Assembly: GCF_014270065.1 (NCBI RefSeq)
Contig: NZ_JACNME010000002.1
Span: 186,001-250,000, forward strand
Origin: Quadrisphaera sp. RL12-1S
GTDB lineage: Bacteria; Actinomycetota; Actinomycetes; Actinomycetales; Quadrisphaeraceae
Reading direction: 5' to 3'
DNA length: 64,000 nt
The translations under genes were made by a program, and so were the position numbers. Positions 1 to 8,448 of the stretch are shown here, piece by piece. The notes beneath the pieces were generated by a model. The model was given only the letters and a program-made list of their open reading frames with translations. It was not told the origin of the DNA and ran no database searches. Position 1 is the first letter of the stretch, and every line of letters starts with the position of its first letter.

Positions 1-1
1 C

Positions 2-862
2 CTGCCGCCCACGGGTGACGAGTTCGTCACCGCCGTGCGCGAGCTGGAGCGGCTGTCCGGCACCGCGGTCGGGGCCGTGCTGCCGCTGTCGGCGGCCACG
101 GTGAGCGCGCTGGTGCCCGCCGCGGTGGCCTGCCAGCTGGGCGTGCCGCTGCTCGACGCCGACGGCATGGGCCGCACCTTCGCCCTCATCCACCACACCT
201 CGATGCACCTGGCGGGCCTGCCGGTGACACCGCTGGTGGTGGCGGGCGCCACGGGGGAGAGCGTCAGCCTGCGGGTGCCCGACGCCTGGCGCGCCGACGC
301 CCTGCTCCGCTCCAGCATCGACGCGCTCGGCGGCTGGGGGGCCCTGGCCGCCTACCCGTGCACCGCAGCCGAGGTCGCGACCTCCGCCCTGCCGGGCACG
401 GTGAGCCGGCTGGTCGAGGCGGGGCGGGTGCTGCTCGGCTCGCGCGACCCGGACACCGTGGTGGCCCGCCTGGCCGCGGTGAACGGGTGCCGCCGCGTGG
501 GCCGGGGCCGGATCGTGGCGCTGGAGCACCTGTCCCGGCCGGCTGACGCGACGATCCCCACGCACCCCAGCAGCGTGGTCGTGGAGCAGGTCGGCTCCGA
601 CGCCCGCCAGCTGCGGCTGGAGCTGCGCAGCGAGGTCGTGGCCGTCTTCAGCGACGGCTCCCTCACGGCGGCCGCCCCCGACCTCATCACGCTCCTGGAC
701 GTCGAGCGGGGCGTCATCGCCCCGCTCGACAGCCTGTGGCCGGGCGACCTCGTCGACGTCCTGGTCATCCCCGCCCACCCCGTCTGGTACTCCGCGGAGG
801 CGCTCACCATGGTCGGCCCGGCCTCGCACGGCATCACCCTCGACCACCCCCGCCGCCGGTGA
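2..862 (+). CDS. DUF917 / S-methyl-thiohydantoin desulfurase-like protein, 5' partial
   Basis: The gene is cut by the left edge: the frame is open from base 2, and the in-frame GTG at 35 is probably internal. About 286 residues are visible against a usual family length near 360. The segment PLLDADGMGR, with the acidic DAD motif, and the GWGALAAYPCT block are typical of DUF917, whose N-terminal domain is now named after S-methyl-thiohydantoin desulfurase. Family members are often encoded beside hydantoinase/oxoprolinase genes, and hyuB/hyuA lie 1.6 kb downstream on the other strand. The TGA overlaps the GTG of the next gene (GTGA), so the two are probably translationally coupled. The actual substrate is unknown; a role in hydantoin or related ring-amide metabolism is inferred from family and context. 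Confidence 0.75.
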   Translation: MPPTGDEFVTAVRELERLSGTAVGAVLPLSAATVSALVPAAVACQLGVPLLDADGMGRTFALIHHTSMHLAGLPVTPLVVAGATGESVSLRVPDAWRADALLRSSIDALGGWGALAAYPCTAAEVATSALPGTVSRLVEAGRVLLGSRDPDTVVARLAAVNGCRRVGRGRIVALEHLSRPADATIPTHPSSVVVEQVGSDARQLRLELRSEVVAVFSDGSLTAAAPDLITLLDVERGVIAPLDSLWPGDLVDVLVIPAHPVWYSAEALTMVGPASHGITLDHPRRR

Positions 863-2418
863 GCAGGGCGACGGCGCCGCTGGCGCTGGCCGAGCTGGTG
901 CGCGTCGACCCGCTCGCCCGCGGCGAGGTGGCGGTGCTGCCGGACCCCGCCCAGCGCGTGCTGGGCGTGGAGCTCGCCGAGACGTTCGACAGGCTGGCGC
1001 GCACGCCGGCGCACCGCCTCGTGGTGCTCCACGCCGAGGCGGCCACCGGCGGGTGGTCGCTGGCTGCGGCGCTGCACGTCGCGTGGGAGCGGGGTGCCGC
1101 CGGGGTGGTGGTGCCCCGGCCGGCGATGAGCGGCGCGAGCGCGCTGCTCGCGCGCCGCCTGGGCACGGCGCTGCTGGTGGTCGACGACGACGCCGTCGAC
1201 GTGGCCCTCGAGCTGGCGGCGCGCACCGCAGCGCCGGAGGCGGCCCGGGCGCTCCGCGTGGCCCGCTGCGCGGAGGAGCTGGCCGAGCAGTCGACGGTGC
1301 GGGGCGTGCTGGGCGTGCTCAACGCCGAGCTGGCCCCCGGGGTGGTCGCCCTGGTCACCGGCAGCTCGGTGCTGGCGGGGCGGGCGGCCGCGGTGCAGCA
1401 GCGCGAGGGCTACCGCGAGGTGCGGATGGCCGTGAACGGGCCCGGTGGCCGGGCCTGGGCCTCGCTGGTGGCGTCCCTGCCCGAGGCCGCCTCGGCGGTG
1501 GCGGCGGACGTCGAGGCCCGCAGCGCCGAGTCCGTGCTGCGCCTGGCGAGGCTGCCGCTGGTGGCGGCGTGGGCGCAGCGCCGCCTGGACACCTCCGCGC
1601 AGGCCGAGACCGAGCGCGCGGCGTTCGCGGTGCTGCACGCGGCGGCCCAGCGCCCGGCCGGTGCCGCGGCTGCGGCGCCGGGTGAGCCGGACGGCGGCGC
1701 GGCCGGTGAGGTCCCCCGGTGGAGCGCGGAGCTGGGCTGGAGGATCGAGGGCGTCAACCGCGCCGTGCGCCTGGAGCTGGCGGACGCGCGCGAGGACGAC
1801 GACGAGCCCGCCGTCGAGCTGACCCAGCTGCTGCGCGCCCAGTGGTCCCGGCTGCGGCCGGGGTGGCCGCTGGTGCCCCACGAGGGCGGGTGGGTCTCCT
1901 GGCAGAACACGGCCGAGGAGCCGGCGCCGGCGGCGGCGCGCCGCGCCGCGGCGGGGCTGGAGCAGCTCCTGGCCGACCACGGCGTGGTGATGGGCGTCGG
2001 CGGGGGGCACCGGGGCGCGGCGGGCCTGGTGCGCTCGGTGGAGGAGGCCGGTCTGGCCGTCCGGGTCGGCGGCGCCGACGCGGGGCGCGTCACCTGGTTC
2101 GAGGACGTCGGGGTGCGCGCCGTGCTCGCCCAGGTCTCCGCGCCCGCGGTCGCCGAGGTGGCCGCGCTGGCCCTGCCCCAGCTCGCCGCCGCGCGCGACC
2201 GCCTCGTGCTCGCCGAGACGGTCGCCGCGGTGCTCGACCACGGCGGCTCGCTGGTGGCGGCCTCGGCCGAGCTGGGCGTCCACCGCAACACGGTGCTCGC
2301 CCGCACCGCGCGGGCGCGGGAGCTGGGCCTGGCGCTGGACGACCCGGCCCAGCGGCTGCCGCTGCACGTGGCCTGCCACGGGCTGGTGCGCGCGTGGCGG
2401 GCAGCGGGCAGCGGCTGA
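859..2418 (+). CDS. PucR-family transcriptional regulator
   Basis: A 519-residue protein starting at a GTG that overlaps the upstream stop by four bases. The N-terminal part (about residues 1-125) resembles the PucR purine-catabolism regulator ligand-binding domain, with LARGEVAVLP and GAAGVVVPRP segments. The C-terminal 65 residues carry the PucR-type helix-turn-helix: HGGSLVAASAELGVHRNTV followed by LGLALDDPAQRLPLHVA. The middle is the variable, poorly conserved region of these proteins. PucR regulators commonly control purine, allantoin, hydantoin or proline catabolism. Coupling to the DUF917 gene and convergence with hyuB make the hydantoinase cluster the most likely target. No operator could be assigned. 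An upstream in-frame ATG at 736 would overlap the DUF917 gene by over 100 bases and was rejected. Confidence 0.85.
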   Translation: MSRATAPLALAELVRVDPLARGEVAVLPDPAQRVLGVELAETFDRLARTPAHRLVVLHAEAATGGWSLAAALHVAWERGAAGVVVPRPAMSGASALLARRLGTALLVVDDDAVDVALELAARTAAPEAARALRVARCAEELAEQSTVRGVLGVLNAELAPGVVALVTGSSVLAGRAAAVQQREGYREVRMAVNGPGGRAWASLVASLPEAASAVAADVEARSAESVLRLARLPLVAAWAQRRLDTSAQAETERAAFAVLHAAAQRPAGAAAAAPGEPDGGAAGEVPRWSAELGWRIEGVNRAVRLELADAREDDDEPAVELTQLLRAQWSRLRPGWPLVPHEGGWVSWQNTAEEPAPAAARRAAAGLEQLLADHGVVMGVGGGHRGAAGLVRSVEEAGLAVRVGGADAGRVTWFEDVGVRAVLAQVSAPAVAEVAALALPQLAAARDRLVLAETVAAVLDHGGSLVAASAELGVHRNTVLARTARARELGLALDDPAQRLPLHVACHGLVRAWRAAGSG

Positions 2419-2444
2419 GCCGCTGCTGACCTGGTGGCCTGCTG

Positions 2445-4151
2445 TCAGGCGGTGGTGTCGAGCCCGTACTGGTCGCGCGCGCCAGCCGGGGTGAGGTGGC
2501 CGTCGAGGACGTCGTCGCGGACCCGCTGGGGGTCGCGCTCGGCGGCCGGGCCGTAGCCGCCCCCGCCGCCGGTGGAGCACCGCAGCACGTCGCCGGCGCG
2601 CAGGCGCAGGCCGTTGGCCTTGAGCACCCGCCGCTCGTCGGGGCGGCCGGGGTTGACGACGACGTCGGGGCCGACGGCGTCCTGCCCTCCGAACAGGCCC
2701 CAGGCGGGCTGCTGGGAGCGCTCGAACCACAGCGAGACCGTGCAGTCGGTGAGCATCTCGTACTGCCGGACCACGCCGTCGCCGCCCCGGAACCGGCCGG
2801 CGCCGCCGGAGTCGGGCCGCACCCGGTACTCGGTGATGCGCATCGGGTAGCGCGTCTCGAGCACCTCCACCGGCAGGTCCTTGAGGGACCCGTTGACGTT
2901 GTTGATGAGCGCGGTCTCGCCGTCGCTGCCCTCCCAGGCGCCCCAGCCGCCGACGGTCGCCTCGAGGGTCACGTAGTCGCGGCCGTTGCGCGGGTCGTTG
3001 CCGGCCGTGAGCACGATCATGGAGTCCCCGAAGGAGGCGCCCGCCACCCGGTCGGGCACGGCCGGGGCCAGCGCCTTGGCCACCAGGTCGATGAGCAGAC
3101 CCAGGTGGGAGAAGTACCACTGGCACGCGGCGGGGGCCACGGCGCCGAGCACCGAGCCCCGGCGCACCTGGGTGGTCATCGTGCGAAAGCTGCCGCCGTT
3201 GCCGGGCAGGTCGGGGGAGACCAGCAGCTTGTAGCCGACCCGCAGCGCCGAGACCGCCTGCGCCACCCCGCAGTTCACCGGGCCGGTCTGCTGGTCGGCG
3301 GAGCCGGTGACGTCGAAGTCGATGCTCTCCCCGCGCACGGTGACGTCGAGCCGGATCGGCACCGGGGCGTCGAGGGTGACGCCGTCGCTGTCGAGCACGC
3401 CCTCGGCGCTGTAGACCCCGTCGGGGATCTGCGCGATCACCGCGCGCTCGAGCGCCTCGGTCTGGCGGAAGATCTCGTCGCGGGCGCCGAGGAGCACCTC
3501 CAGGCCGAAGCGCTCCACCACCTCCTGCAGCCGCTTCTCGCCCATGGTGATGCAGGCGACCATCGCCCTCATGTCGCCCAGGGTCGGGTAGGGGAAGCGG
3601 ACGTTGGTGGCGATGACGTCCACCAGTCCCTCCTGCTCCACCCCCGCCACCACGAGCCGCTGCGGCCCCAGGCGCAGCCCCTCCTGGAAGATCGAGGTGG
3701 AGTCCATGGAGCCGCCCGGGTCCTTGGACCCGACGTCCACCCAGTGCGCGCGGCTCGCGGTGAAGCCCACCAGCTGCTCGTCGTCCGTGCCCGCGCCGAC
3801 GAAGACGGGGCCGAAGAGGGTGACGTCGTTGAGGTGGGTGCCGCCGAGGTAGGAGTCGTTGAGGATCCACACGTCGCCCGGCCGCCAGACCCCGCGCCCG
3901 AAGCGCTCCTCGGTGGCGAGGGTGCAGGTCTCCAGGTTCCCCAGGAAGATCGGCAGGCCCGCGGACTGCCCCAGCACCTGGTGGTCGGCGTCGAGGAGGG
4001 CGACCACGCAGTCGCCGCCCTCGTAGATGATCGGGGTGTACGCGGAGCGGATCAGGGTGGCGTTCATGTCGTCCGCCGCCGCGTTGAGCGCGTTGCGGAT
4101 GATCTCCACGGTGACCGGGTCGACGGTGCTGCTCGTCGGGGTGGTGCTCAT
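2445..4151 (-). CDS. hyuB: Hydantoinase B / oxoprolinase family protein
   Basis: A 568-residue protein matching the HyuB half of the ATP-dependent hydantoinase/5-oxoprolinase family at full length. The N terminus DPVTVEIIRNALNAAADDM and the following GDCVVALLD and GDVWILNDSYLGGTH segments are family hallmarks, and the glycine-rich end GGGGGYGPAAERDP is also typical. These enzymes open five-membered cyclic amides such as hydantoins, N-methylhydantoin or 5-oxoproline in the cytoplasm with ATP and need the HyuA partner. The ATG overlaps the hyuA stop (ATGA), giving a two-gene coupled unit. A much longer in-frame extension to about 6356 lies over hyuA on the same strand and is a shadow. Substrate specificity cannot be read from sequence. 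Confidence 0.93.
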   Translation of the reverse strand: MSTTPTSSTVDPVTVEIIRNALNAAADDMNATLIRSAYTPIIYEGGDCVVALLDADHQVLGQSAGLPIFLGNLETCTLATEERFGRGVWRPGDVWILNDSYLGGTHLNDVTLFGPVFVGAGTDDEQLVGFTASRAHWVDVGSKDPGGSMDSTSIFQEGLRLGPQRLVVAGVEQEGLVDVIATNVRFPYPTLGDMRAMVACITMGEKRLQEVVERFGLEVLLGARDEIFRQTEALERAVIAQIPDGVYSAEGVLDSDGVTLDAPVPIRLDVTVRGESIDFDVTGSADQQTGPVNCGVAQAVSALRVGYKLLVSPDLPGNGGSFRTMTTQVRRGSVLGAVAPAACQWYFSHLGLLIDLVAKALAPAVPDRVAGASFGDSMIVLTAGNDPRNGRDYVTLEATVGGWGAWEGSDGETALINNVNGSLKDLPVEVLETRYPMRITEYRVRPDSGGAGRFRGGDGVVRQYEMLTDCTVSLWFERSQQPAWGLFGGQDAVGPDVVVNPGRPDERRVLKANGLRLRAGDVLRCSTGGGGGYGPAAERDPQRVRDDVLDGHLTPAGARDQYGLDTTA

Positions 4152-6214
4152 GCGCGGGCCTCCTGCTGGCGGATGACGAGGGTGCCGTCGTCGTCGACGG
4201 TGACGGTGTGCGCGGGGGGCACCACGGTGGTCGCGGTCCCCTCGAGCACGACCGCGGGACCGGAGAAGCCGTGCCCGGCGAGCAGGTCGTCGCGGTGGAC
4301 GACGAGCGCGTCGTGCGCGGCGCCGGCGAAGACGACCCGGCGGGTGGTGCTCGCGAAGGCGTCGGTCTCGGCCCGCGGGTGGGGGTGGCGCGGCGGTGCG
4401 CCCAGGTCGCCCGTGGCCGTGGTCCGCAGGGTCACCAGCTCGATCGGGGCGCCGGGGTTGGCGTGTCCGTAGCGGGCCTGGTGCGCGGCGGTGAACCGCT
4501 GCGCCAGGGCCGTGGTGAAGCCCTCCACCAAGGGCTCGTCGGCACCGGTGAGCGGCACGGTGAGGGTGAACTCCTGGGCCTCGTAGCGCACGTCGACGGC
4601 GTGGGTGACGCTGCGGTCGGCGGCGGGCACGCCCTCGGCGGCGAGGTCGGCCAGTCCCTGCTGCTCCAGGCGCGACAGGACCCCGCGCACCTGCTCGCCG
4701 TCGACGTCGGCGTCCAGGCGGTAGTGCGGCTCGGTGTAGTCGCGCCGGATCTTCGTGTGCAGCATCCCCCACGCCGAGAACGCGCCCGGCAGGCGCGGCA
4801 CGAGCACCTCGGGGATCCCCAGCTCGTCGGCGAGGAACACCGCGTGCATGGGTCCCGCGCCGCCGAAGGCCACCAGGGAGGAGGTGCGCGGGTCGATGCC
4901 GCGCGCCACGGTGATGGTGCGGACCGCCTGCGCCATGGTGGCGTTCGCGACGTCGCAGACGCCCTCGGCCATGGCCTGCGCGCTCAGCCCGAACTGCTCC
5001 CCGAGCGCTCCGAGGGCCTGTTCCGCCGACGCCGCGTCCAGGGTCATCTGCCCTCCGGCGAAGCCCTCGGCCTCGATGCGCCCCAGCACGAGGTTCGCGT
5101 CGGTGACCGTCGGCTCGGTGCCGCCGCGGCCGTAGCAGACAGGTCCCGGGCGGGCACCCGCCGAGCGCGGTCCCACCCGCAGCCCACCCGCCTCGCTCCA
5201 GGCCACGGAGCCGCCGCCGGCGCCGACGGTGTGGATGTTGACGATGCTCATGAGCATCGGCAGGCCCTCGAGCTCGGCCTCCGCGGTCACGTCGGGCTCG
5301 CCGTCCACCACCAGCGACACGTCGAAGGACGTGCCGCCCATGTCCACGCCGATGAGGTGCGGGCGCCCGCTGCGCGCCGACAGCTCGGCGCAGGCGATGG
5401 CTCCGCCGACCGGGCCGGACAGCAGCGTCTGCAGGGGCCGCTCCTGCGCCGAGGCCGCGGTGACGATGCCCCCGGAGGACTGCATGACGTGCAGCGGCAC
5501 CGCCAGGCCGTCGTCGTCGAGGCGGCGCTCCAGGCGCTGCAGGTAGCGCCGCACCACCGGGCCCGTGTAGGCCTCGACCACCGCCGAGGAGGTGCGCTCG
5601 TACTCGCGCCACTCCTTGGCCGCCTCGTGCGAGAGCGACACCGACACGTCGGGGCCCAGCTCCTCGCGCAGCACCTCCCGGGCGCGCAGCTCGTGGGCCG
5701 GGTTGGCGTAGGAGAACAGCAGCGCGACGGCGACCGCCCCGTGGCCCTCGTCGCGCACCCGCTTCGCGGCCGCGCGCACGGCGTCCTCGTCCAGCGGGAC
5801 GAGCTCGCTGCCGTCCGCAGCGATCCGCCCGCCCACGCCCACCACGTCGCGCCGGGGCACCAGCGGGGTCGGCTTGCGGTAGTGCAGGTCGTACAGGCGG
5901 CGCCGGGTGCCGCGGGCGATGTGGTAGCTGTCCTCGACGCCCGCGGAGGCCAGCAGCAGCACCGGCACGCCGCGCCGCTCCAGGAACGCGTTGAGGCCCT
6001 GGGTGGTCCCGTGCACGAGGAAGGAGATCTCCGCCGGGGAGTCCACGACCGCGCCCAGGCCCGCCAGGACGCCGTCGGACAGGTCCGCCGGGGTGGTGGA
6101 GGCCTTGGTGGCCGTCACCGCGCCGGTCACCTCGTCGTAGTGGACGACGTCGGTGAAGGTCCCGCCGATGTCCATGCTGACCCGGGCTCGCCCCGGGTGC
6201 GCCTGCTCGGGCAT
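4148..6214 (-). CDS. hyuA: Hydantoinase A / oxoprolinase family protein
   Basis: A 688-residue protein, the usual length for HyuA. It begins RVSMDIGGTFTDVV, the N-terminal hydantoinaseA/oxoprolinase motif of the ASKHA-like ATP-binding fold, and has a second ATP-site motif GVDMGGTSFDVSLV around residue 290. It would supply the ATP-dependent activation of the cyclic amide while HyuB completes ring opening. The start is ATG 6214, preceded on the minus strand by GAGGAG six bases away, which decides it against the longer open frame. The gene is divergent from the ornithine-cyclodeaminase-like gene, with 195 bp between them, and coupled to hyuB. DUF917 plus PucR nearby support a catabolic role in nitrogen scavenging. 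Confidence 0.93.
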   Translation of the reverse strand: MPEQAHPGRARVSMDIGGTFTDVVHYDEVTGAVTATKASTTPADLSDGVLAGLGAVVDSPAEISFLVHGTTQGLNAFLERRGVPVLLLASAGVEDSYHIARGTRRRLYDLHYRKPTPLVPRRDVVGVGGRIAADGSELVPLDEDAVRAAAKRVRDEGHGAVAVALLFSYANPAHELRAREVLREELGPDVSVSLSHEAAKEWREYERTSSAVVEAYTGPVVRRYLQRLERRLDDDGLAVPLHVMQSSGGIVTAASAQERPLQTLLSGPVGGAIACAELSARSGRPHLIGVDMGGTSFDVSLVVDGEPDVTAEAELEGLPMLMSIVNIHTVGAGGGSVAWSEAGGLRVGPRSAGARPGPVCYGRGGTEPTVTDANLVLGRIEAEGFAGGQMTLDAASAEQALGALGEQFGLSAQAMAEGVCDVANATMAQAVRTITVARGIDPRTSSLVAFGGAGPMHAVFLADELGIPEVLVPRLPGAFSAWGMLHTKIRRDYTEPHYRLDADVDGEQVRGVLSRLEQQGLADLAAEGVPAADRSVTHAVDVRYEAQEFTLTVPLTGADEPLVEGFTTALAQRFTAAHQARYGHANPGAPIELVTLRTTATGDLGAPPRHPHPRAETDAFASTTRRVVFAGAAHDALVVHRDDLLAGHGFSGPAVVLEGTATTVVPPAHTVTVDDDGTLVIRQQEARA

Positions 6215-6409
6215 GTGCTGCTCCTCGTCGTGCAGGGTGCCGGTCCGGCGGTCGTGCCCCGCGACCGGTCTCGTGGTGCCGGAACGTACGGCGGCGGCGG
6301 GGGAGCCGCGTGTGCTGCGCGCCCGGGCGCCGTCGCGCCGGCCGGGCGGGCAGCACAGCGGCGGCGGTGGCACCGACGGACCGGTCCAGGTGTGCCAGGC
6401 TCGCGCGCT

Positions 6410-7426
6410 GTGCCGACCACAGCGCCAGCCTCGGGACTGCCCCACCACGACGCCCACCGCGTGCTCAGCGCCGTCGGCCCCCGCCGGGCCACCGACCTGC
6501 TGCGCCAGGCGCTGATCGCGGGGCTCGACCCGGCGGCTGCCCCGCCCCGGTCGAGCACCGCGCTCGGCGGCGGCGAGCTGCTCACCATGCCGGCGGCCGT
6601 CGGCGACCGGGCGGGTGTGAAGCTGGCGTTCGTCGCCCCCGGCAACGCCGCGCTCGGCCTGCCCCGCATCACCGGCGTCTACGTCCTCCTCGACGCGGCG
6701 ACCCTCGTGCCGCTGGCCACCCTGGACGCCCCCTCCCTGACGCGGCTGCGCACGCCCGCGACGTCCCTGCTCGCCGTGCAGTCGGTGCTGGCCGGCCGCC
6801 CCGGCCGCCCCGGCTCGACGCGCAGCCCGCTGCGCGCCGTCGTCGTCGGCAGCGGTGTGCAGGCGCAGGGCCACGTCGCCGCGCTGCTGGCGTGCCTGGG
6901 GCCGGGCACGCCCGTGGAGCGCGCGGTGGGCCACCTCGACGTGCTCGTGCGCGACCCCGCCCGCGTCGGACCGACCGGTGAGCTGGTCGGCGACGCGGAC
7001 GGGGACCTGCTGGCGCTCGGCTCGCCCGCGGCGCGGGAGGCGCTCGCCGCGGCCGACGTGGTGGTCTGCGCGACCTCCGCCGGGGAGCCGCTGTTCGACT
7101 CGTCGGTGCTCCGCGAGGACGTCGTCGTCGTCGCGGTGGGCACCCACGAGCCGGACCGGCGCGAGCTGGACGCGGCGCTGCTGGCACGGGCCGCCGTGGT
7201 CGTCGAGGACCGCGCGACGGCGCTGCGGGAGGCGGGTGACGTCGTCATGGCCATCGCGGAGGGCGCGCTCGAGGAGGGCGACCTGCTGCCCCTGGCCGAC
7301 CTCGTCACCGGCCGGGCCCCCGTCCCCTCCGGCGCGGTGGTGTTCAAGGGCACCGGCATGGCGTGGCAGGACCTCGTGGTGGCCTCCGCCGTCCACGACG
7401 CCGTCAGCTCGCGACCTGGGCCCTGA
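6410..7426 (+). CDS. Ornithine cyclodeaminase / mu-crystallin family protein
   Basis: About 338 residues from a GTG at 6410. The N-terminal half has the family substrate-binding layout, including GGGELLTMPA, GVKLAFVAPGN and LGLPRITGVYVLLDAATL. It is followed by a Rossmann segment, VVVGSGVQAQGH, that binds NAD(P), and by VVVVAVGTHEPDRRELD near the end. Members include ornithine cyclodeaminase (ornithine to proline plus ammonia), ketimine reductases and lysine or alanine relatives. Proximity to putA makes an ornithine-to-proline-to-glutamate route attractive, but this is inference. The 3' end overlaps the convergent LysR gene by 23 bases. A CAGGCT hexamer ends eight bases before the GTG; no clear Shine-Dalgarno sequence is present, so the start is moderately certain. 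Confidence 0.85.
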   Translation: MPTTAPASGLPHHDAHRVLSAVGPRRATDLLRQALIAGLDPAAAPPRSSTALGGGELLTMPAAVGDRAGVKLAFVAPGNAALGLPRITGVYVLLDAATLVPLATLDAPSLTRLRTPATSLLAVQSVLAGRPGRPGSTRSPLRAVVVGSGVQAQGHVAALLACLGPGTPVERAVGHLDVLVRDPARVGPTGELVGDADGDLLALGSPAAREALAAADVVVCATSAGEPLFDSSVLREDVVVVAVGTHEPDRRELDAALLARAAVVVEDRATALREAGDVVMAIAEGALEEGDLLPLADLVTGRAPVPSGAVVFKGTGMAWQDLVVASAVHDAVSSRPGP

Positions 7427-8366
7427 GCGCGGCGACGACGACGGCGAGGCCCGGCTGGCCGGACGCCGCGGCGCGCTGCGCGGCGAACACCGTCCGGCGC
7501 GGCTGTCCCGGCAGCTCCACCAGGCGCGCGGCGCTCTCTCGCCCGGCGTGGACGAGGTCGGGCAGGACGGCGACGGCGCAGCCGGTCTCCACCAGGCGCA
7601 GGTGCGTCTGCAGGTCGGCGCTGGTGAACCGCACGTCCGGCTCGAAGCCGCTCGTGCGGCAGGTCTGCTCGGCGAAGTGCCGGCTCGCGGTGCCTTCCGG
7701 CTCGGCCACCCACGGCAGGGACGCGGCGCTCGCGAGGTCGTGGACGCCGGGCGCGAGGTGCTCGGGCGGCAGCGCCAGGCGCAGCGCGTCGCGGACCAGC
7801 TCGGTGCGCACCAGCCCGGGCAGGTGCGGCGCCGAGTGCGCCGGGTACTCCTCGGCGACGACGACGTCGAAGTCTCGCGCCTGTGACGCCGCTGCCCGGA
7901 CCGCCGCAGACTCCAGCGCGGCGCCGGGCTCGGCCTGCACCACCTCCACCCGCAGGTCGGGGTGCTCGGCGGTGAGCTGCCGCAGCGCCCCGGGCACCAG
8001 CGCCAGGGCCGCGGACTGGAACACCGCCAGCCGCACTCGCCCGGTCAGCGGCGCCGACGGGCCCCCGGCGCGCTCGCGCGCGGTCACCGCCACCCGGGCC
8101 TGGGCGCGCTCCAGCACGTCGAGCACCTCCCCGGCGGCGGCCACCAGCTCCTCGGCCTCGGCGGTGAGCACCACGCGGCGGCCGGTGCGGCGCAGCAGGG
8201 GCGCCCCCGCCTCGCGCGCCAGCAGCGTCAGCTGCTGGGAGACGTGGGAGGGGGAGTAGCTGAGCGCCTCGGCGGCCGCGGCGAGCGTGCCGCGGGTGGC
8301 GACCTCCCGCAGGAGCAGCAGCCGCCTCACGTCGAGCACCGGTGTCCCGCCCCTCCCTCGAACCAT
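7404..8366 (-). CDS. LysR-family transcriptional regulator
   Basis: A 320-residue LysR regulator. The winged helix-turn-helix is at residues about 12-70 (LLLREVATRGTLAAAAEAL, then YSPSHVSQQLTLLAREAG), and the effector domain follows from about 100. ATG 8366 is used; GTG 8339 would shorten the protein by nine residues and is a real alternative. The gene is divergent from putA across 82 bp and overlaps the end of the ornithine-cyclodeaminase-like gene. Two TCACC/GGTGA inverted repeats lie between it and putA, so regulation of putA and of itself is likely. Known putA regulators in actinobacteria are often PucR-like, so a LysR here is somewhat unusual. Confidence 0.9.
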   Translation of the reverse strand: MVRGRGGTPVLDVRRLLLLREVATRGTLAAAAEALSYSPSHVSQQLTLLAREAGAPLLRRTGRRVVLTAEAEELVAAAGEVLDVLERAQARVAVTARERAGGPSAPLTGRVRLAVFQSAALALVPGALRQLTAEHPDLRVEVVQAEPGAALESAAVRAAASQARDFDVVVAEEYPAHSAPHLPGLVRTELVRDALRLALPPEHLAPGVHDLASAASLPWVAEPEGTASRHFAEQTCRTSGFEPDVRFTSADLQTHLRLVETGCAVAVLPDLVHAGRESAARLVELPGQPRRTVFAAQRAAASGQPGLAVVVAALRAQVAS

Positions 8367-8378
8367 CACCTGCGGTGA
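8366..8378. promoter_or_regulatory. Candidate LysR operator, copy 1
   Basis: Inverted repeat TCACC-TGC-GGTGA. It overlaps the LysR start codon and lies 12 bases downstream of a TACCGT-like -10 for that gene (reverse complement at 8379-8384), a layout suited to autorepression. It shares both half-sites with the second copy centred about 31 bp away, roughly three helical turns. Confidence 0.5.
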
Positions 8379-8398
8379 ACGGTACTGCGCCTCAACGC

Positions 8399-8408
8399 TC
8401 ACCGGTGA
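8399..8408. promoter_or_regulatory. Candidate LysR operator, copy 2
   Basis: Perfect 10-base palindrome TCACCGGTGA centred about 45 bases upstream of the putA ATG, next to where RNA polymerase would bind. Together with copy 1 this resembles the paired recognition and activation sites of LysR regulators. Confidence 0.5.
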
Positions 8409-8448
8409 TGACCTGTTGCTCCCGTCGGGTCCGGCGCAGACTCCCTGC

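Noticed and set aside
352-3870. 1172-codon minus-strand open frame
   Set aside because: It overlaps the DUF917, PucR and hyuB genes, has Arg/Pro/Gly-rich shadow composition and no domain; it is a high-GC shadow.
4152-6356. Upstream in-frame extension of hyuB
   Set aside because: It runs over hyuA in another frame with Arg/Gly-rich shadow sequence; the family N terminus begins at 4151.
4208-6409. Upstream extension of the ornithine-cyclodeaminase-like frame
   Set aside because: It is antisense to hyuA and has shadow composition; homology starts only after 6410.
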